DNA of 64,000 nucleotides, taken from positions 4,352,001 through 4,416,000 of the forward strand of contig NZ_CP133319.1 of assembly GCF_038811545.1 (NCBI RefSeq). The letters are read 5' to 3'. Below the pieces are notes generated by a model, which searched no databases, had not been told where the DNA came from, and saw nothing but the letters and a program-made list of their open reading frames with translations. This document shows positions 46,248 through 54,876 of this stretch, in pieces. Source of the stretch: Rhodoligotrophos sp. CJ14 (GTDB lineage Bacteria; Pseudomonadota; Alphaproteobacteria; Rhizobiales; Im1). How positions within the stretch are numbered: position 1 is the first letter of the stretch; every line of letters starts with the position of its first letter. The translations under genes were made by a program, and so were the position numbers.

Positions 46248-47021
46248 ATGTCTCTACAAATGAGTCGGTTGAGTGCAGGCAACGCGGATCCCGCTCTGGA
46301 ATGGCCGGGGAGCATGCCTCGCCATGTCGCCATCATCATGGATGGCAACGGCCGCTGGGCGAAGCGACGCATGTTGCCGCGCTCGGCGGGGCATAGCCAG
46401 GGTGTGGAGGCGGTCCGCCGCGCCGTCAGTGCCGCCTTGGAATTCGGCATCGAATATCTCACGCTCTATAGCTTCAGTTCCGAGAACTGGAACCGTCCGA
46501 AGCAGGAGGTAGGCTATCTCCTCGACCTGCTGCGCCGCTTTGCCAATCGCGATGTCGCCCAGCTCCATGCCCAAGGCGTCCGTATTCGGATCATCGGCGA
46601 AAGGCTGTCGCTGGCACCGGATATCGTCTCGCTCATCGAGCATTCCGAGAACCTTACCCGCAACAATAGCGCTCTCACGCTGGTCGTCGCTTTCAACTAC
46701 GGCGCCCGGGACGAACTGACCCGCGCGGTTCAGGCGATCGCTCGCCAGATTGGCGATGGCACCCTCAACCCCCGCGATGTGACCCCTGCCATGATCGAGC
46801 AGCATCTCGATACGCGCGGGATTCCGGATCCGGATCTGGTGATCAGGACCAGCGGTGAGCAGCGGCTGTCGAATTTCCTGCTTTGGCAGAGCGCCTATTC
46901 GGAATTCGTGTTCATTGATCAGGCCTGGCCCGATTTCGACCGCGAGCTCTTTGCGGCCGCCTTGCGGCAATTCATGGCGCGTGATCGCCGCTTCGGAGGG
47001 CTTGCTGCCCCCGTCTCCTGA
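46248..47021 (+). CDS. uppS: Isoprenyl transferase (undecaprenyl diphosphate synthase)
   Basis: A 257-residue cis-prenyltransferase making the lipid carrier for cell-wall synthesis. The family opens with HVAIIMDGNGRWAKRR; Asp32 is the catalytic/Mg ligand. LTLYSFSSENWNRPKQEV and DLVIRTSGEQRLSNFLLWQ are both conserved segments. The ATG at 46248 follows GGTGGAG closely; a GTG at 46239 is also open. Confidence 0.95.
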   Translation: MSLQMSRLSAGNADPALEWPGSMPRHVAIIMDGNGRWAKRRMLPRSAGHSQGVEAVRRAVSAALEFGIEYLTLYSFSSENWNRPKQEVGYLLDLLRRFANRDVAQLHAQGVRIRIIGERLSLAPDIVSLIEHSENLTRNNSALTLVVAFNYGARDELTRAVQAIARQIGDGTLNPRDVTPAMIEQHLDTRGIPDPDLVIRTSGEQRLSNFLLWQSAYSEFVFIDQAWPDFDRELFAAALRQFMARDRRFGGLAAPVS

Positions 47022-47034
47022 CCAAGCACCTGGC

Positions 47035-47880
47035 ATGGGCGCTACAAACACCTCGGGAAAATGGGGCGACTTCGCCATCAGAACCGGCTCGGCCGTGCTT
47101 CTGGTGCCGGTTGTCATCGCGCTTGCCTGGCTGGGGGGAGCCTGGTTTGCGCTCCTTCTGGCTGTATTCGGCGTCCTCATGGCGCTCGAATGGGTTCGCC
47201 TGGTCAATGGCAAGCCCGATCTCATCCAACAAGGCCTGCATGGGGCTGCGGCCGCGGCTGTGCCCTGGCTCGTGCTGGCGAAGCTGCCCGGCACGGCCTT
47301 CGCCTTCATCGCTTTGGCTTGGGTTGCATCGCTCCTCTGGCTGCTCTCGCGCAGGCACGGTCAAGCGCGGGCCGCTCTGATCGGGCTGCCCTATATCGCT
47401 CTGCCGGTCTTGAGCCTGGCGCTGCTGAGGGCCGATGCCACGCATGGTCTATCCGCACTGCTCTGGCTCATGATTGTGGTCTGGAGCGCCGATACCGGTG
47501 CCTATCTCGTGGGCAGACTTGTTGGCGGGCCGAAGCTTGCACCGCAAATCTCACCCGGCAAGACATGGTCCGGACTTGTTGGCGCGGTGACGGGCGCCGC
47601 GCTGGCCGGTGGCCTGCTCGGCCGGGTGATGGATCTACCCGCTATTCCTCCGCTCGTCGCTCTTGCTGGTCTGCTTGCGGTGATCGCCCAGCTCGGTGAT
47701 CTCTTTGAATCCCACCTCAAGCGTCAGGCGGGCGTGAAGGACTCAGGCAAGCTCATTCCCGGCCATGGCGGCATTCTTGACCGGGTTGATGGGCTGATCG
47801 CGGTGGCCTTGGGCGTCTTGGCCATCGGAGTCTTGCGCTCTGGCACCAACAATATTGCCGCAGCATTGCTGCTGTGGTGA
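47035..47880 (+). CDS. cdsA: Phosphatidate cytidylyltransferase
   Basis: A 281-residue multi-pass membrane enzyme that makes CDP-diacylglycerol for phospholipid synthesis. The CDS signature is intact near the C-terminus: SHLKRQAGVKDSGKLIPGHG followed by GILDRVDG. WSADTGAYLVGR and SPGKTWSGLVG are also family-specific. ATG 47035 lies 13 bases after uppS; a TTG start slightly upstream is possible. Confidence 0.93.
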   Translation: MGATNTSGKWGDFAIRTGSAVLLVPVVIALAWLGGAWFALLLAVFGVLMALEWVRLVNGKPDLIQQGLHGAAAAAVPWLVLAKLPGTAFAFIALAWVASLLWLLSRRHGQARAALIGLPYIALPVLSLALLRADATHGLSALLWLMIVVWSADTGAYLVGRLVGGPKLAPQISPGKTWSGLVGAVTGAALAGGLLGRVMDLPAIPPLVALAGLLAVIAQLGDLFESHLKRQAGVKDSGKLIPGHGGILDRVDGLIAVALGVLAIGVLRSGTNNIAAALLLW

Positions 47881-47940
47881 AAACGGTAACCTTGTTAAAA
47901 CCTTCTGCATGCAAAGTGCTCTACGGGAGAGATGTGAACT

Positions 47941-49149
47941 GTGACCGTTATCGCTGAGCGAATTGAGCGGGCTGTCGATGCCAAGCGTCTGACGATTCTT
48001 GGCTCCACCGGTTCTATTGGCTGTTCCACTCTCGATATCGTTGGGCGCGACACCGATCGTTTCGAGATCGATGCACTGGTCGGAAATTCCAACATTGACC
48101 GATTGGCAGAACAGGCAAAATCCATCCGTGCACGACTGGCGGTGACGGCCGATCCGGAAATGTATCGCCCGCTGAAAGAGGCATTGGCCGGCACCGATAT
48201 CGAGGTGGCGGCAGGGCCCGAGGCTGTAATCGAGGCCGCTCAACGGCCGGTCGACATGATCATGGCATCCATTGTCGGTGCTGCCGGGCTCGCACCCACG
48301 ATCGCGGCCGTCAATCAAGGCACCACGATCGGCCTTGCCAACAAGGAATGTCTAGTCTCCGGCGGCAGCGTCTTTACCCAAGCAGCCATGCGATCTGGCG
48401 CCCGGATCCTCCCCGTTGATTCCGAGCATAGCGCGATCTTCCAGGTCCTCAATCGCGATCATGCCGACCAGATCTCGCGTCTAATTCTCACTGCATCCGG
48501 TGGTCCCTTCCGCACCTTTACCCAGAAGCAGCTGAACGAGGCGACCCCGGAACAGGCGCTCAAGCATCCGAATTGGAGCATGGGCCGCAAGATCACCATC
48601 GACTCGGCCAGCCTCATGAACAAGGGCCTGGAGCTGATCGAGGCCTTTCACCTGTTCGATGTATCCATCGAGCAGCTGGACGTTCTTGTGCATCCGCAAT
48701 CGATCGTCCATAGCCTCGTTGAATACGAGGACGGCTCGACTCTCGCCCAGCTCGGCATGCCCGATATGCGCACACCCATCGCCTATGCGCTGGCCTGGCC
48801 GCAGCGCATCAGCGCCCCTGTACCCAAGCTGCGGCTGGAAGAACTGGGCGCCCTAACCTTCGAGCGCGTCGACGAGAATCGCTTTCCCGCCATTAGGCTC
48901 AGCCTTGATGCATTGGCCCATGGCGGCAGTGCCACGGCCGTCCTCAATGCGGCCAACGAGATCGCGGTGGCCGAATTCTTGTCGAAACGGCTGCCATTTC
49001 CGGCTATCACTGGCTTGGTTCGCGCCACCATCGAGCGCGCAGAACAGGATGGTATGCTCGCGGCCATGCATTCGCTCGATGATGTATGGTCAGCCGACAG
49101 TTATGGGCGCCGCATGGCGCAGGAATTGGCGTCCCGCTTCAGAATGTGA
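47941..49149 (+). CDS. dxr: 1-deoxy-D-xylulose-5-phosphate reductoisomerase
   Basis: A 402-residue enzyme of the MEP isoprenoid pathway. The NADPH motif is GSTGSIGCST (residues ~20-29). LANKECLVSGG, PVDSEHSAIFQ, ASGGPFR and HPNWSMGRKITIDSASLMNKGLE (abridged) carry the metal and substrate residues. It starts at GTG 47941, about 10 bases after GGAGAG. It supplies isoprenoid precursors used by the neighbouring UppS. Confidence 0.95.
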   Translation: MTVIAERIERAVDAKRLTILGSTGSIGCSTLDIVGRDTDRFEIDALVGNSNIDRLAEQAKSIRARLAVTADPEMYRPLKEALAGTDIEVAAGPEAVIEAAQRPVDMIMASIVGAAGLAPTIAAVNQGTTIGLANKECLVSGGSVFTQAAMRSGARILPVDSEHSAIFQVLNRDHADQISRLILTASGGPFRTFTQKQLNEATPEQALKHPNWSMGRKITIDSASLMNKGLELIEAFHLFDVSIEQLDVLVHPQSIVHSLVEYEDGSTLAQLGMPDMRTPIAYALAWPQRISAPVPKLRLEELGALTFERVDENRFPAIRLSLDALAHGGSATAVLNAANEIAVAEFLSKRLPFPAITGLVRATIERAEQDGMLAAMHSLDDVWSADSYGRRMAQELASRFRM

Positions 49150-49229
49150 GATGTCAGAGCAATGAGCGCGGGCCAACCAGGCCGGTTCGCATATAAGATT
49201 GGCCCCGGGGCCTAAAAGGTGGAAGAGAC

Positions 49230-50375
49230 ATGCTTTTCGCGGAAACGATCGGCTCGGGGGTTTGGTCATTCCTGTCCTATCTCGTTCCGTTCCTCTTCGT
49301 GCTCACGATTGTCGTGTTCTTTCACGAGCTTGGGCATTTTCTCACCGCGCGCGCCTGCCGGGTGAAGGTTGACAGCTTTGCCGTTGGATTCGGGCGCTCC
49401 ATCGCATCCTGGATTGACCGCCACGGAACGGAATGGCGGATCGGCTGGCTTCCTCTCGGCGGCTATGTCAGCTTTCGCGGCGACAGTTCCGTGGCCAGCA
49501 CACCCGACCGTTCGGTCATGGATGCCGCTGCCGCCGACCCGGCTGAAGCCGCGCAGCTTTTCCACAACAAGCCGCTCGCCCAACGCGCCGCCGTGGTGGC
49601 GGCGGGGCCGATCGCCAACTTCATCATCGCCATCCTGATCTTTGCTGCGACCTTCATGCTGGTTGGCCGCCAGGTGGCTCCGCCAATCGCCGACACGGTT
49701 CAGCCGGATTCGCCCGCTGCCGCCGCTGGCATGCAACCCGGCGACGAGATCAAGACGGTCGACGGGCGTGCCATCGAGACCTTTTCCGATCTGCAGCGTA
49801 TCGTGTCTGGCAGCGCCGGTCGGCAACTCAACCTCGGCATTTTGCGCAATGCCAGCACCATCACCCTGCAGGTGACGCCCGCCGCACGCGAGATCGAAGA
49901 CCGCTTTGGCGGCAGGCACACGGTTGGTTTGCTCGGGATCACCGCGAGCACGGAAGGGGCGCGGGTTGAGCGCTATGGTCCGGTTATGGCCCTGTGGAAG
50001 GGGGCCGAGCAGACCTGGTTCGTGATCAGCAGCACGCTCGCTTATGTTGGCCAGGTGATCATCGGAACCCAGTCAGCGGACCAGCTTGGCGGGCCCTTGC
50101 GGATCGCGCAAATGTCGGGAGAGGTGGCCGGCATCAGCTTTCTGGCGCTTCTCAATCTGGCTGCAGTGCTTTCGGTAAGCATCGGACTGGTCAATCTCTT
50201 TCCGATCCCGATACTTGATGGCGGGCATCTTTTATACTACGCCATTGAGGCTGTGAGAGGCAGACCGCTCAGTCCGAAGGCACAGGATCTGGGCTTTAGA
50301 GTGGGAATGGTCCTGGTGTTGATGTTGATGCTGTTCGCGACGTGGAACGACCTTATCCACTTCGAACTGTTTTGA
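49230..50375 (+). CDS. rseP: RIP metalloprotease RseP (site-2 protease)
   Basis: A 381-residue intramembrane zinc protease. The active site is HELGH (His32, Glu33, His36) in the first helix, with the third ligand in NLFPIPILDGGH near residue 325. A PDZ domain (about residues 150-230, SPAAAAGMQPGDEIKTVDGR) lies in the periplasm. It cleaves anti-sigma factors and signal-peptide remnants. Canonical position before bamA. Confidence 0.94.
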   Translation: MLFAETIGSGVWSFLSYLVPFLFVLTIVVFFHELGHFLTARACRVKVDSFAVGFGRSIASWIDRHGTEWRIGWLPLGGYVSFRGDSSVASTPDRSVMDAAAADPAEAAQLFHNKPLAQRAAVVAAGPIANFIIAILIFAATFMLVGRQVAPPIADTVQPDSPAAAAGMQPGDEIKTVDGRAIETFSDLQRIVSGSAGRQLNLGILRNASTITLQVTPAAREIEDRFGGRHTVGLLGITASTEGARVERYGPVMALWKGAEQTWFVISSTLAYVGQVIIGTQSADQLGGPLRIAQMSGEVAGISFLALLNLAAVLSVSIGLVNLFPIPILDGGHLLYYAIEAVRGRPLSPKAQDLGFRVGMVLVLMLMLFATWNDLIHFELF

Positions 50376-50507
50376 TTTTGACACTATGGTCGGGGAAATC
50401 TCGCGACTGACGACGATGCGGTTTTCAGGGGCATCGAAAGCGCGTAAAACAACCGGGTACACGCGTTTCGTCCAGGGGCGGGGACAACAACTGATGATTG
50501 GTACCTT

Positions 50508-52829
50508 ATGCGCTATCGGTTTGTAATTGCCGCCTGTGTGGCTATGCTCTTAACCGCCCTGGGGCCAATCGTGGGGATTGGCTTTGGTGCCGGTGACGCG
50601 CACGCGCAGACAGTGTCGCGCATTGTGGTCGAGGGGAATCAGCGTATCGATCCCGAGACCGTGACCGCCTATATGCAGCTTGGCCCGGGCGATGCCTACG
50701 ATGCCGAGCGCGTTGACCAATCCATTAAAGCGCTGTTCCAGACGGGCCTGTTCTCCGACGTGCAGATGTTCCGCCGCGGCAGTCAGCTGGTCGTCAGGGT
50801 CGAGGAGAACCCGCTGATCAATCAGATCAGCTTCGAGGGCAACAGCGAGATCACCGACGAGAACCTCTCGAAGGAGGTTGAGCTGAAGCCTCGCATGGTG
50901 TTCACGCGCGCTCGCGTCCAGAGCGATGTGCAAAGGCTGCAGGCCCTGTACAGGCGCTCCGGCCTCTTTGCCGCGCGCATCGAGCCGAAGGTGATCCGGT
51001 TGCCGCAGAACCGCGTCAACCTGGTCTTCGAGATCACGGAGGGCGCCACCACCCGCATCCAGCGCATCTCCTTCATCGGCAACGAGGCCTTCGACGATGG
51101 CCAGCTGCGCGATGTGATCACCACGGAAGAATCGCGCTGGTGGAAGTTCCTCACCACCTCGGACAATTACGATCCCGACCGTCTGGCCTACGACCGGGAG
51201 CTTTTGCGCCGTTTCTATCTTAACCACGGCTATGCCGATTTTCAGGTGCTTTCGGCCACGGCCGAGCTCGCGCCGGATGGCGAGAATTTCTACATCACCT
51301 TCACGGTCTCCGAAGGGCCGCAATATAAGGTCGGACCGGTCGCGGTTGATCCTGGCAGCACCAGCCTCAGCCCTGAACTGCTGATGTCGGAGGTCAAGAC
51401 CCAGACCGGCGAGATCTATAGTGCTGAGGAGGTCGACTCTTCCGTCGAAAGATTGACGGTTGAGGCTGGCACCTCAGGCTATGCCTTCGCCAAGGTTCGT
51501 CCCCGGGTCGAGCGTGATGAGCAGACCCGAACCATTGGGCTGACCTATGCCCTCGAGGAAGGACCTCGCGTCTATATCGAGCGCATCGATATCGTCGGCA
51601 ATACGCGCACCCAGGACAATGTCATCAGACGCGAGATTCGTCTCGTCGAGGGTGATGCCTATAACCGGGTGCTCGTCGATCGTGCCCGCCGTCGGATCAC
51701 CGCGCTGGACTTCTTCAGCAAGGTCGATGTCATCGAGCAACCGGGCAGTGCACCAGACCGCGTGGTGCTCGTCTTCCAGGTCGAGGAAAAGTCGACTGGT
51801 ACGCTGAACTTTGCCGCCGGCTATTCCACATCGGAAGCGGTGGTGGGCTCCGTGAGCGTGACCGAGCGTAACCTTCTGGGTAAGGGCCAGTTTGTCCGTT
51901 TGGCCACATCGCTGAGCTTCAAGCGGCAGGAAGTGGATTTCAGCTTCACTGAACCCTACTTCCTGGGGCGGAATCTTTCGGCCGGTGTCGACGCCTATGC
52001 GACCCGGACGGATCAGCAGGATGAATCCTCCTTCGACGTCCGCCAGCTGGGGGGTGGCTTCCGTCTCGGTTTCCCTCTATCCGAGAACAGTCGCATCACG
52101 ACGCGCTACAACTTCACCAACCGGCGCATCTGGAACGTTCCGGATAATGCCTCGCAAGCAATTCTCCAGTCCCGTGGCACCACCAACATCTCGCTGGTGG
52201 GTGCGACCTATGTCTATGACATGCTGGACAACCCGCTGAACCCAACTTCGGGCTACCGCTTCCAGGTTTCGACCGATGTTGCGGGGCTTGGTGGCGATGC
52301 TCAGTGGGCGCGCGCGGAAATGGCCGCCTACTACTTCTATCCCATCTGGGATGGTGTCGTGTTCATGGCGCGCGGTACTGCCGGCCATATGGAGCCGCTC
52401 GGCAAGGAGATCCAGCCGATCGACCGCTTCTTCAAGGGTGGCAACTCCTTCCGCGGCTTCGAGCGCGCCGGTATTGGTCCCCGCGATATCTCGACATCCC
52501 GTCACGATGCGCTGGGTGGCTACACCTATGGCATCGGTACGGTGGAGGTGACCTTCCCGCTGGGCCTGCCGGAAGAGTTCGGCATTCGCGGTGCGGTGTT
52601 CTCAGATTTTGGTACACTGTTCAACGCACCGCATAACTTTGCCTGTGGCTCGAAGGTGCCAGAGGGCTGCTTGGTGGGTGACAATGCGGCCTTCCGGGCG
52701 TCTGCCGGTGCCAGCATCATCTGGGAATCGCCATTCGGTCCTCTCCGCTTCGATTTCGCCCAGGCGCTCTTGAAGGAGAAATATGACAAGACCGAGTGGT
52801 TCCGCTTCAGCGTGGGCACCCAGTTCTAA
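50508..52829 (+). CDS. bamA: Outer membrane protein assembly factor BamA
   Basis: A 773-residue outer-membrane insertase. A signal peptide (~33 residues, ends AHA) is followed by five POTRA domains to about residue 430 and a 16-strand barrel. VRGF is represented by GNSFRGFERAGIGPRD, and the C-terminus ends in Phe (RFSVGTQF), the usual beta-signal. It inserts other barrel proteins with Bam lipoproteins encoded elsewhere. A strong terminator follows about 170 bases later. Confidence 0.95.
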   Translation: MRYRFVIAACVAMLLTALGPIVGIGFGAGDAHAQTVSRIVVEGNQRIDPETVTAYMQLGPGDAYDAERVDQSIKALFQTGLFSDVQMFRRGSQLVVRVEENPLINQISFEGNSEITDENLSKEVELKPRMVFTRARVQSDVQRLQALYRRSGLFAARIEPKVIRLPQNRVNLVFEITEGATTRIQRISFIGNEAFDDGQLRDVITTEESRWWKFLTTSDNYDPDRLAYDRELLRRFYLNHGYADFQVLSATAELAPDGENFYITFTVSEGPQYKVGPVAVDPGSTSLSPELLMSEVKTQTGEIYSAEEVDSSVERLTVEAGTSGYAFAKVRPRVERDEQTRTIGLTYALEEGPRVYIERIDIVGNTRTQDNVIRREIRLVEGDAYNRVLVDRARRRITALDFFSKVDVIEQPGSAPDRVVLVFQVEEKSTGTLNFAAGYSTSEAVVGSVSVTERNLLGKGQFVRLATSLSFKRQEVDFSFTEPYFLGRNLSAGVDAYATRTDQQDESSFDVRQLGGGFRLGFPLSENSRITTRYNFTNRRIWNVPDNASQAILQSRGTTNISLVGATYVYDMLDNPLNPTSGYRFQVSTDVAGLGGDAQWARAEMAAYYFYPIWDGVVFMARGTAGHMEPLGKEIQPIDRFFKGGNSFRGFERAGIGPRDISTSRHDALGGYTYGIGTVEVTFPLGLPEEFGIRGAVFSDFGTLFNAPHNFACGSKVPEGCLVGDNAAFRASAGASIIWESPFGPLRFDFAQALLKEKYDKTEWFRFSVGTQF

Positions 52830-53191
52830 GCCTCTCCCCGCACCAGCCCAAATCAGGGCAGGTGCGGCTATCTCAGGGCAAGCCCACCAAGGGCAGGTCC
52901 CTACAAGGCAAGCGGGGCCAGCGACGTGATTGCCTGAACCGTTGCCATATCGGTGTTCCGTGGCCGGAAAAGCGTTGTCTTTTTCCTGACCTCATCTAAG
53001 AAAAAGGCCGGCAGAAATGCCGGCCTTTTTCGCATATGCGTCGACAATATCGCCATGCGTCTGCGATTGGGGTCTGACCCACGATTTGCCTATTTTCACG
53101 GTATCGAGAATTGAGTCCCGCCCGGCGACGGGCAGCAATGATCCAACCGGCCTTCCCGAGAAGAAGGCAGCTTAGCGGAGCCGCTGAACAG
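52830..53191. other. bamA-fabZ gap: short degenerate repeats, no lpxD
   Basis: In most relatives lpxD sits here. The 362 bases instead hold imperfect copies of TCAGGGCA/AGGGCAGG (52853-52915), a terminator (53001-53030) and presumably a fabZ promoter. No protein-coding signal is convincing. Confidence 0.6.
53001..53030 (+). terminator. Rho-independent terminator after bamA
   Basis: AAAAAGGCCGGCA (53001-53013) pairs perfectly with TGCCGGCCTTTTT (53018-53030) across a GAAA loop. It is one of the strongest hairpins in the window and separates fabZ from the rpsB-bamA cluster. It is symmetric and could act on both strands. Confidence 0.92.
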
Positions 53192-53665
53192 ATGGCGACG
53201 GATGTATCGAAAACGGAACTGGGCACAGCTGACATCTATCGTCTTCTGCAGCTGCTTCCTCATCGCTATCCCTTCCTCTTGGTCGACCGCATCGTCGAGA
53301 TGGACGGTGATCTGTCCGGTGTCGGCATCAAGAACGTTACTATCAACGAGCCTTATTTCGCCGGCCATTTTCCAGCGAGCCCCGTCATGCCCGGCGTCCT
53401 GCTGATCGAGGCGATGGCACAGACGGCCGGCGGGCTCGTGGTGGCGAGCCGAGGTGAGGAGGGCCAAGGCAAGCTCGTCTATTTCATGACCATCGACAAG
53501 GCGCGCTTCCGCAAGCCTGTGGTGCCCGGCGATACCGTTCGCATTCACGTGAACCTGCTCCGCAAACGCGCGAATGTTTGGAAATACAAGGGCGAGGCTC
53601 GGGTGGAAGGGCGCCTGGTCGCCGAGGCCGAGATCAGCGCCATGCTGACCGACGCCAGCCTATAA
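53192..53665 (+). CDS. fabZ: 3-hydroxyacyl-[acyl-carrier-protein] dehydratase FabZ
   Basis: A 157-residue hot-dog-fold dehydratase of fatty-acid elongation. The catalytic pair is His59 ([13 protein letters not shown]) and Glu73 (LIEAMAQ). [13 protein letters not shown] is the family opening. The ATG at 53192 is used although the frame is open from 53111; GGAG lies 11 bases upstream. It stands alone here, whereas lpxD and lpxA normally flank it. Confidence 0.94.
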   Translation: MATDVSKTELGTADIYRLLQLLPHRYPFLLVDRIVEMDGDLSGVGIKNVTINEPYFAGHFPASPVMPGVLLIEAMAQTAGGLVVASRGEEGQGKLVYFMTIDKARFRKPVVPGDTVRIHVNLLRKRANVWKYKGEARVEGRLVAEAEISAMLTDASL

Positions 53666-53752
53666 CCATTATCCGGCGAACTGGGCATCGGTTCGCGTAA
53701 AGAAAATGCGACTAGACAGAGACTTGGCAGCGGTCTCGCACTTCGAAACGCT

Positions 53753-53857
53753 CTAAGTCAACCACAGCTTGATGATGAGCCCGACGAGCCCCGTAACGGC
53801 CACCCCCGCCGCCCATAGCGCGACGAACCAGAGCAGACGCTTGAGGCCGGCGGGCAT
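53753..53857 (-). CDS. DUF2474 small membrane protein of the cyd operon
   Basis: A 34-residue frame, with a GGAG site 8 bases before its ATG at 53857. It reads MPAGLKRLLWFVALWAAGVA and continues with one hydrophobic helix to KLWLT. This length and the KRLLWFVALWA opening match DUF2474, a short protein coded right after cydB in many proteobacteria and probably a small subunit of cyanide-insensitive bd oxidases, like CydX in E. coli. It follows cydB by 17 bases. Confidence 0.8.
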   Translation of the reverse strand: MPAGLKRLLWFVALWAAGVAVTGLVGLIIKLWLT

Positions 53858-53874
53858 CGGGGCTCCACGCGTGC

Positions 53875-54876
53875 TCAATGATATCCCTCATGGCTCGTCT
53901 TGCCACGGAAGACCCAGTAGGCATAGGCCGTGTAAGCCAAGATGATCGGGATAAGGATGGCCGCCCCGACCAGCATGAAGAGGAGGCTCTCACGTGGCGC
54001 CGCCGCCTCCCAGATCGTCACGGCATTCGGAACCACGTGAGGAAAGATGCTGATGCCGAGCCCCACCTGGCCTAGGGCGAACAGCGCCAGGGCGATGAGA
54101 AACGGCCAGACATCCCAGCGATATTTCAAGCTTACAAAGAAGGCTATGGAGGCGATGACCACCAGCAGTGGCACCTGCGCCGTGAACAGGACCTGCGGCC
54201 ATGAGAACCAGCGCTGGTAATAATCAGCACTCAGAAATGGAGTGGCGAGGCTGACGAGTGCCATGCAGACGATGGTGCCGATGCCGAGTATCTTAGCCAG
54301 TCGGAGACTGTGGTCCTGAACCGACCCTTCCGTCTTCATCACGAGCCATGTCGCCCCGAGCAGCGCATAGCCGATCACCACGCTCACGCCAACCAGAAGG
54401 CTGAAAGGGGTGAGCCAATCCCACCAGCCGCCGGCATAGCTGCGATCGGCAACGCTGATGCCCTGGAGCAGGGCGCCGAGGGTGATCCCCTGTGCCAGCG
54501 CCGCAACGATCGAGCCTGATGTGAAGGCGAGGTCCCAGTAAGGCCGATGCCCGGGATCGCGCCAGCGGAATTCGAAAGCGACGCCCCTGAAGATCAAAGC
54601 CAGCAGCATGGCAATGATCGGCGCATAAAGCGCGGGCAGGATGATCGCATAGGCGAGGGGGAACGCCGCCATGAGCCCGCCGCCACCCAGCACCAGCCAG
54701 GTTTCGTTGCCATCCCAGACCGGTGCGACCGAGTTCATGGCGCTGTCGCGTTCGCGACCCGGCGCAAAGAAGGGAAACAGAATACCGATGCCCAGATCGA
54801 AACCGTCCATCACCACATAGGCGAAAACCGCAAAGGCGATGATGAATGCCCATACCGTCGGCAGATCGATCAACAT
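53875..54876 (-). CDS. cydB: Cytochrome bd-type ubiquinol oxidase subunit II
   Basis: A 333-residue membrane protein with about eight to nine helices. AYVVMDGFDLGIGILFPF and VWDGNETWLVLGGGGLMAAFP are the diagnostic N-terminal segments; FRGVAFEFRWR and WWDWLTPFSLLVG follow. It is the structural partner of CydA. Its ATG overlaps the cydA TGA by one base (TGATG-type coupling). Confidence 0.94.
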   Translation of the reverse strand: MLIDLPTVWAFIIAFAVFAYVVMDGFDLGIGILFPFFAPGRERDSAMNSVAPVWDGNETWLVLGGGGLMAAFPLAYAIILPALYAPIIAMLLALIFRGVAFEFRWRDPGHRPYWDLAFTSGSIVAALAQGITLGALLQGISVADRSYAGGWWDWLTPFSLLVGVSVVIGYALLGATWLVMKTEGSVQDHSLRLAKILGIGTIVCMALVSLATPFLSADYYQRWFSWPQVLFTAQVPLLVVIASIAFFVSLKYRWDVWPFLIALALFALGQVGLGISIFPHVVPNAVTIWEAAAPRESLLFMLVGAAILIPIILAYTAYAYWVFRGKTSHEGYH

